In this document: in pieces, positions 32,265 through 36,100 of the stretch
Position numbering within the stretch: the first letter of the stretch is position 1
Layout of the letters: each line of letters opens with the position of its first letter
From: Gnetum montanum
Taxonomy: Eukaryota; Streptophyta; Gnetopsida; Gnetales; Gnetaceae
Reading direction: 5' to 3'
DNA: 36,100 nt
Assembly (NCBI GenBank): GCA_015680685.1
Contig: MNCI01025246.1
Span: forward strand, 1 to 36,100
The notes under the pieces: model-generated
Databases searched by the model: none
Seen by the model: only the letters and a program-made list of their open reading frames with translations
Told to the model about the DNA's origin: nothing
Position numbers and translations under genes: made by a program

Positions 32265-32879
32265 CTATAATCACACAAAGATCAATTATTAGTAAGGTTA
32301 TTGAAAGAAGTTCAATTATTTTATATCTTACTCATTGTCTTTAATAAATGTTGAATTCTTTGCTTAGTGTGATTTTAGAGTTAGAAATATTTTTTAAGGA
32401 AGTTTCCCTAAAACTTTAATGTCAGACCTGGTTTTTTTAGGTGACACATCAAAGGATATGTAATGGTTTTGAGGAACGTTTGATAAAATGATGACAAAGG
32501 AAAGAATAGATTTGGCAATGAAGTACTCAGAGGGTATAAAATGATATGGTGGTGTGCAACAAGTATAAATTACAAAAGTCACATAAGTGTGTTCTCCACA
32601 AAGCAGGTTCCAAAATATAATGCCCTTGTGTAACCACACCTTAAAATGTCTGTACGCACTAGAAGGATTAAATGTAATATGCACTAGTTCCACAAAACAC
32701 ACACATGTAGATACCATTGTGATGAGGTATGAATTCAATGCTACATAAAACACAGGTCACAAATACATGGATAGCAAGATGGGATGAATCCGAGAAGGGA
32801 TTGTAGAGATTGGAACATGAAGTAACTAACCTAGGGCACAATGAATCCTAAGTGTATGACATGATTAATGTGTCATTAG
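32265..32879 (-). other. Spacer between pol and third ORF of element C
   Basis: It aligns by eye with the element A spacer (about 8780-9060 and 9790-9940), for example GGTTACACAAGGGCATTA against GGTTATACAAGGGCATTA. It lacks the roughly 700 bases found in A between these parts. The minus-strand open frame at 32394-32753 (119 codons) is not supported as a gene because the A counterpart is non-coding. Confidence 0.6.
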
Positions 32880-33677
32880 TGATGAGCCGTGATATCGCGT
32901 ACACGATATCACATCCACCATGCGATATTGTGTCCTGCCTCATCTTCTATAAATAAGAGGCAGCACCCTTTGTTCCAATAATTAGACTTAGATCCTTAGC
33001 CAAACCCTTGCAGTATTATTAGTCCAGAGTTAGAATTATTTTTTTGTGGCTCCAGTAGGAGTCATATAGTGAACAGATCTTTATTTGAGCAATTTGTACC
33101 TAAGCACATATTTGTGTACAGCAATAAAGATGAACTTTATGATAAACCTTGTAGCATACATATTAAGCTAATTATTAATTAATTATTGTTAAATATTTAA
33201 TGCTTTTCTAGTTGATTAATATCTCTCTCAACCTTCAACCCTCTTAGTTAAGTACATTTAGTACGACCACTTCGAGCATGTGTGTAGTGCTTGGTAACCT
33301 AGTAACGATTAGTGTTTGGTAATCCCAGTAGTGTTGCAATGGTTTAAGATGCATACAATAAGTGGGAACAAATACTAGTGTTAGGAAAAATTAGAAATTA
33401 GTTAATGAATAGTTAAGATAAATTAGCCACTTAGTTCTCTCTCCCTCTCCTTTATTAGTAGAAGACATAAAAAGACAAAACTTATAAAAATCATATACCT
33501 CAAGCTTGCTTAATCATACAACCATGAAAATACAAGTATGTTTGGGAAGACAACGATTGATTAACCTTAAGTGTTTCATTAAGGCGTGTAAGCACTTAGT
33601 TCTTGGAGTTTAACCAGATCATGCGTGAAACGCTCGTATTCGTATGGTTGAGTGTAGGGGTACCTCGCCACTCATCA
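32880..33677 (+). repeat. 5' LTR of element D
   Basis: TGATGAGCCGTG to GCCACTCATCA, 798 bases. U3 has CGTGATATCGCG, ACGATATCAC and GCGATATTGTG. TATAAATA is at 32948-32955. Hairpin arms ATCTTTATT/AATAAAGAT are at 33077-33085 and 33123-33131. U5 has two TTGGTAAYCCYAGTAGT-like units (about 33289-33340). Confidence 0.87.
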
Positions 33678-33696
33678 TTGGCACCATTGCCAGGGA
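33678..33696 (+). other. Primer binding site of element D (tRNA-Asp type)
   Basis: TTGGCACCATTGCCAGGGA directly after the LTR, the best preserved primer site in the window. Bases 33697-33821 are untranslated leader. Confidence 0.82.
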
Positions 33697-33821
33697 CTTA
33701 GTTGTTTGTGCGCTACATAGAACATAGGAAATCATTCATATCATTGGAACATTAGAACAAACCCTTAGGGTTAATCAAAGAAAGATAAGCCAACGGTACA
33801 TTGCACACTGAAAAAGATAAA

Positions 33822-36100
33822 ATATCTTCTTCTTCGCATAAGAGCACTTCATCGCCTAGGACTAACAAAAGAGATACTCGGCGGCATAATACACATAACC
33901 AGAATTTTCTAGTTCCTTAACAGTTTCATGTGGTATATACTCATCATGATGATTATGTACTTGATTTCACCTTTATTCTCCACCAAGATGAACAACTTCA
34001 TTGGAGAGACTTCGCGGGTAACATAGTGTTGCCTCTAGACTGATCAGTCCCCAACATGCTCCTTTGTGCTCTCACACAAATAGGCATGTTGCTTTTATAT
34101 GTGGAATACATTACATGTGATCATGAAACAAGGGACTATCATCCCACAGAAGAACAACATCAAAGGGACTTGTGACAGGAGAGATACCATACATCCTTGA
34201 AGGGTAAATGGCCCCATAATGCTTTGCACATCTTTAGCGAAATTGAGGGTGGTGAACCTGCTTCAATAGGTTCCCCACAAAAAGATGTTCCTCCTCCTAA
34301 AAATGGTCAGGAGGTGGTGTATTAGAACCTCTAGTGTTCACAACCCTGGTTTTGATACCCATGAACATGAAGTGGTCAATGAGGAAACACGAACACATGA
34401 TAAGGATGGACATTCTGATCGTGATCATGATTAAGGCCAAGACCACTGAAGAGAAGGTAGAAAACATCATCATGGTGATGGTTCTCCTTCTTCTTCACCT
34501 TCATTATCACCTTCACCCTCTCGTTTAGTGTCCATACATAATCATAGGGAAACCAATTATGAAGATAAAGGAAAACAGAGTGAAAAACATCAACGAGATA
34601 GTCAAGAACGAGGACAAGGGCACTCTATGGAATCAAGGAATACAAGAAGGGAGAGTAGGGAACCATGTAGACACCATAGATGTTATGAACTAGATGATCA
34701 CGAAGAACCCCTACTCATAACTAGAAGCATGCTAGATATAACGGAGGTTGTAAGAGTTCCAACAAGGCATCAAAAGGATACTAGGATCAAGAGGTTAGAC
34801 ATGAACATCCCATGATTTGAAGGGGGATATAACATTGATCCTTAAAATCATTTACAAGAATTCCACGATGCATGTGCCTTGCAAAACATAGAAAATGAAT
34901 GGGAAAAACTAAAGTTATTCCCAAGGATACTAGTGAAAGAAGCTGAAAGCTCGTACCGGTCCTTAGAACCAGAATCCATTCGAAGTGGAGTACAATGTTA
35001 GAACTGTTCAATGATAAGTACCAAACGTACTCCCAAGTGTCTAACCTGCGAAAGAAAATCCAAGGATGGAAGCAAGGAAATCATGAACCCTTGGATGCTA
35101 CCATGGGCCACTATTACACGTTGTTACATTGTTGCCCTGGCAATGGTTATTTGTAGTAGGATCAACTACATCATCTCATGGATGGACTTAGGCATGAAAC
35201 AATAAGAAGCCTTGGGACGTATACCCAAGGAAGGTTATCAAAGCTTAGGTCTCATCAAATTAATAAATTGCTAGAGTAAGTAGCCAAAGAAGAAGGTGAG
35301 CTATGAAAGAGAGAAAGTATGGAAGAATACAATTGATATCCTTCCCTCAGAAAAAGGGGAGTGAGATTTTGTGAGGAGGAAGAAGGGTCACCACTTGAAG
35401 AGATGGTGAATAGTAAAACTTTACCACTCCAAAAGTTAACAACAAAAGTATCGGCAAAGGTAGACCAAATGTTGGACTCCCTAGATAGTAGGTTTGAAAT
35501 TTTTCTTAAAATTGTAGAGGAGTCTACGGAGCGAGGTAGTGACCATGACAAAAAGAAAAAGAGAGAAGTTGACAATGCACGTAACAAGGGTAAGGAAAAA
35601 ATGGCCATCAAAAAAGAGGTTGTGAATTCAGACATAGATAATGATGGTGGATGCGAGATATGACAATACAACCATCCTAAAGGATGTTGCCTAGTGATCT
35701 CACATCTACAAGAGTCTGGGGTGTATGCACTCAACCCACGATTAAATAAACAACAAACACCCTGATGGTTACCTTATCCCCAAGGTAACCCAAGGCGGTC
35801 CACCAACCTTCAACATATTATCCAAGTGGAACTCTACCACAACCCATTGAGCAACATCAATAGTGGCAATACCCACAGTCATGGGGGATGCCACCACCAA
35901 GGTAACAATACCCCTACCGATAACTTGACCCATATGGCTACTATGTGTAGCATCCAATCTGTCCACGTGACTTTGTTAGTCATGTTACACCACAACATCA
36001 CTCCCAAGCCCATGAGTATTATAGAACTCCTTCTCCTAGGGAAGACAACCCACAAACATACCATCCTTCAAATCCATCTGCAACTCTCACACCAATAGCT
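33822..36100 (+). pseudogene. gag: gag of element D (decayed, continues to the right edge)
   Basis: The frame begins ATA-TCT-TCT-TCT-TCG at 33822, probably a decayed ATG. Blocks: VVYTHHDDYVLDFTFILHQD and WRDFAGNIVLPLD (about 33930-34040); a Ser/Pro run (SPSSSPSLSPSPS, about 34483-34525) followed by a region rich in Arg, Glu, His and Ser (34528-34700); a capsid-like part (about 34800-35280) with FHDACALQNIENEWEKLKLFPR and LFNDKYQTYSQVSNL; a clean 100-codon piece (35361-35663) of charged helix with SDHDKKKKREVDN; the knuckle GCEI.QYNHPKGCC (35649-35690); and a Pro/Gln/Tyr-rich tail to the edge. At least two frameshifts separate the pieces. A 159-codon open frame on the minus strand (35255-35734) is antisense to it. 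Confidence 0.82.

Larger units (their letters stand above)
30665..32879 (-). mobile_element. Element C: Athila-type element, minus strand, 3' end only
   Basis: It comprises a 3' LTR (30665-31647), polypurine tract, a shortened third ORF (31828-32264) and the spacer upstream of it (32265-32879), all related to element A. It is cut at 32880 by element D. Its pol, gag and 5' LTR would lie beyond D, outside the window. Confidence 0.82.
32880..36100 (+). mobile_element. Element D: Athila-type element, plus strand, 5' end (runs off the window)
   Basis: 5' LTR, primer site and most of gag. It is inserted into the spacer of element C; the left flank is ATTAG (32875-32879) and its partner would be outside. 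It keeps more CpG sites and longer open frames than A and B, suggesting a younger insertion. Confidence 0.85.

Noticed and set aside
32394-32753. 119-codon open frame with hydrophobic stretches, minus strand
   Set aside because: It lies in the C spacer; the matching part of element A has no corresponding frame.
35255-35734. 159-codon open frame on the minus strand
   Set aside because: Antisense to the element D gag, whose sense reading is confirmed by elements A and B.
1-36100. Host protein-coding genes, tRNA, rRNA or microRNA genes
   Set aside because: No frame outside the transposon blocks shows a recognisable host domain or intron-exon pattern, and no cloverleaf or rRNA sequence was noticed; a profile search would be needed to exclude small RNA genes.

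Overview
The window looks like intergenic DNA from a very large plant genome. A conifer or other gymnosperm is the best guess, but this is an inference from content. It is AT-rich and CpG-poor and has no intact host gene, RNA gene or CRISPR. Nearly every base can be assigned to decayed Ty3/gypsy LTR retrotransposons, read through frames full of stop codons (mostly TAG and TAA) and frameshifts.

The layout is a nest of five elements. (1) The oldest is a chromovirus-type element on the minus strand: integrase and end of RNase H at 1-745; start of RNase H, RT, protease, gag and an initiator-Met-type primer site at 13756-16678; and probable 5' LTR pieces at 16679-16709 and 29218-30664. (2) Element A, plus strand, 746-13755, sits inside the chromovirus RNase H. 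It is a complete Athila-type element: two LTRs, a tRNA-Asp-type primer site, gag, protease, RT-RNase H, integrase, a 2-kb spacer, and a third ORF region between pol and the 3' LTR. (3) Element B, minus strand, 16710-29217, has the same plan and sits in the chromovirus 5' LTR. (4) Element C, minus strand, 30665-32879, shows only its 3' LTR, a shortened third ORF and part of the spacer. (5) Element D, plus strand, 32880 to the right edge, sits inside C and shows its 5' LTR, primer site and gag.

A-D are related. Their LTRs share TGATGA...TCATCA ends, a GTGGGGGTA-like polypurine tract (seen in A, B and C), TTGGYRYYRTTRCYAGGGA primer sites (seen in A, B and D), a conserved hairpin in the predicted R region that contains the AATAAA poly(A) signal, and a tandem TTGGTAAYCCYAGTAGT motif. 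Their gags (A, B, D) carry an Arg/His/Asp/Ser-rich region, a capsid-like region and a short zinc knuckle. The third ORF (A, B, C) starts MAPKRG where its start is visible and is followed by long coiled-coil-like sequence; an AG acceptor lies directly before its ATG in A and C.

Several single-N positions are contig joins. Two carry unmerged 47-bp overlaps. Between 17.1 and 21.5 kb, contigs are duplicated and inverted, so the apparent palindrome and 1153-bp direct repeat there are very probably scaffolding artefacts. All calls are by eye from translation and alignment inside the window; no database search was possible.
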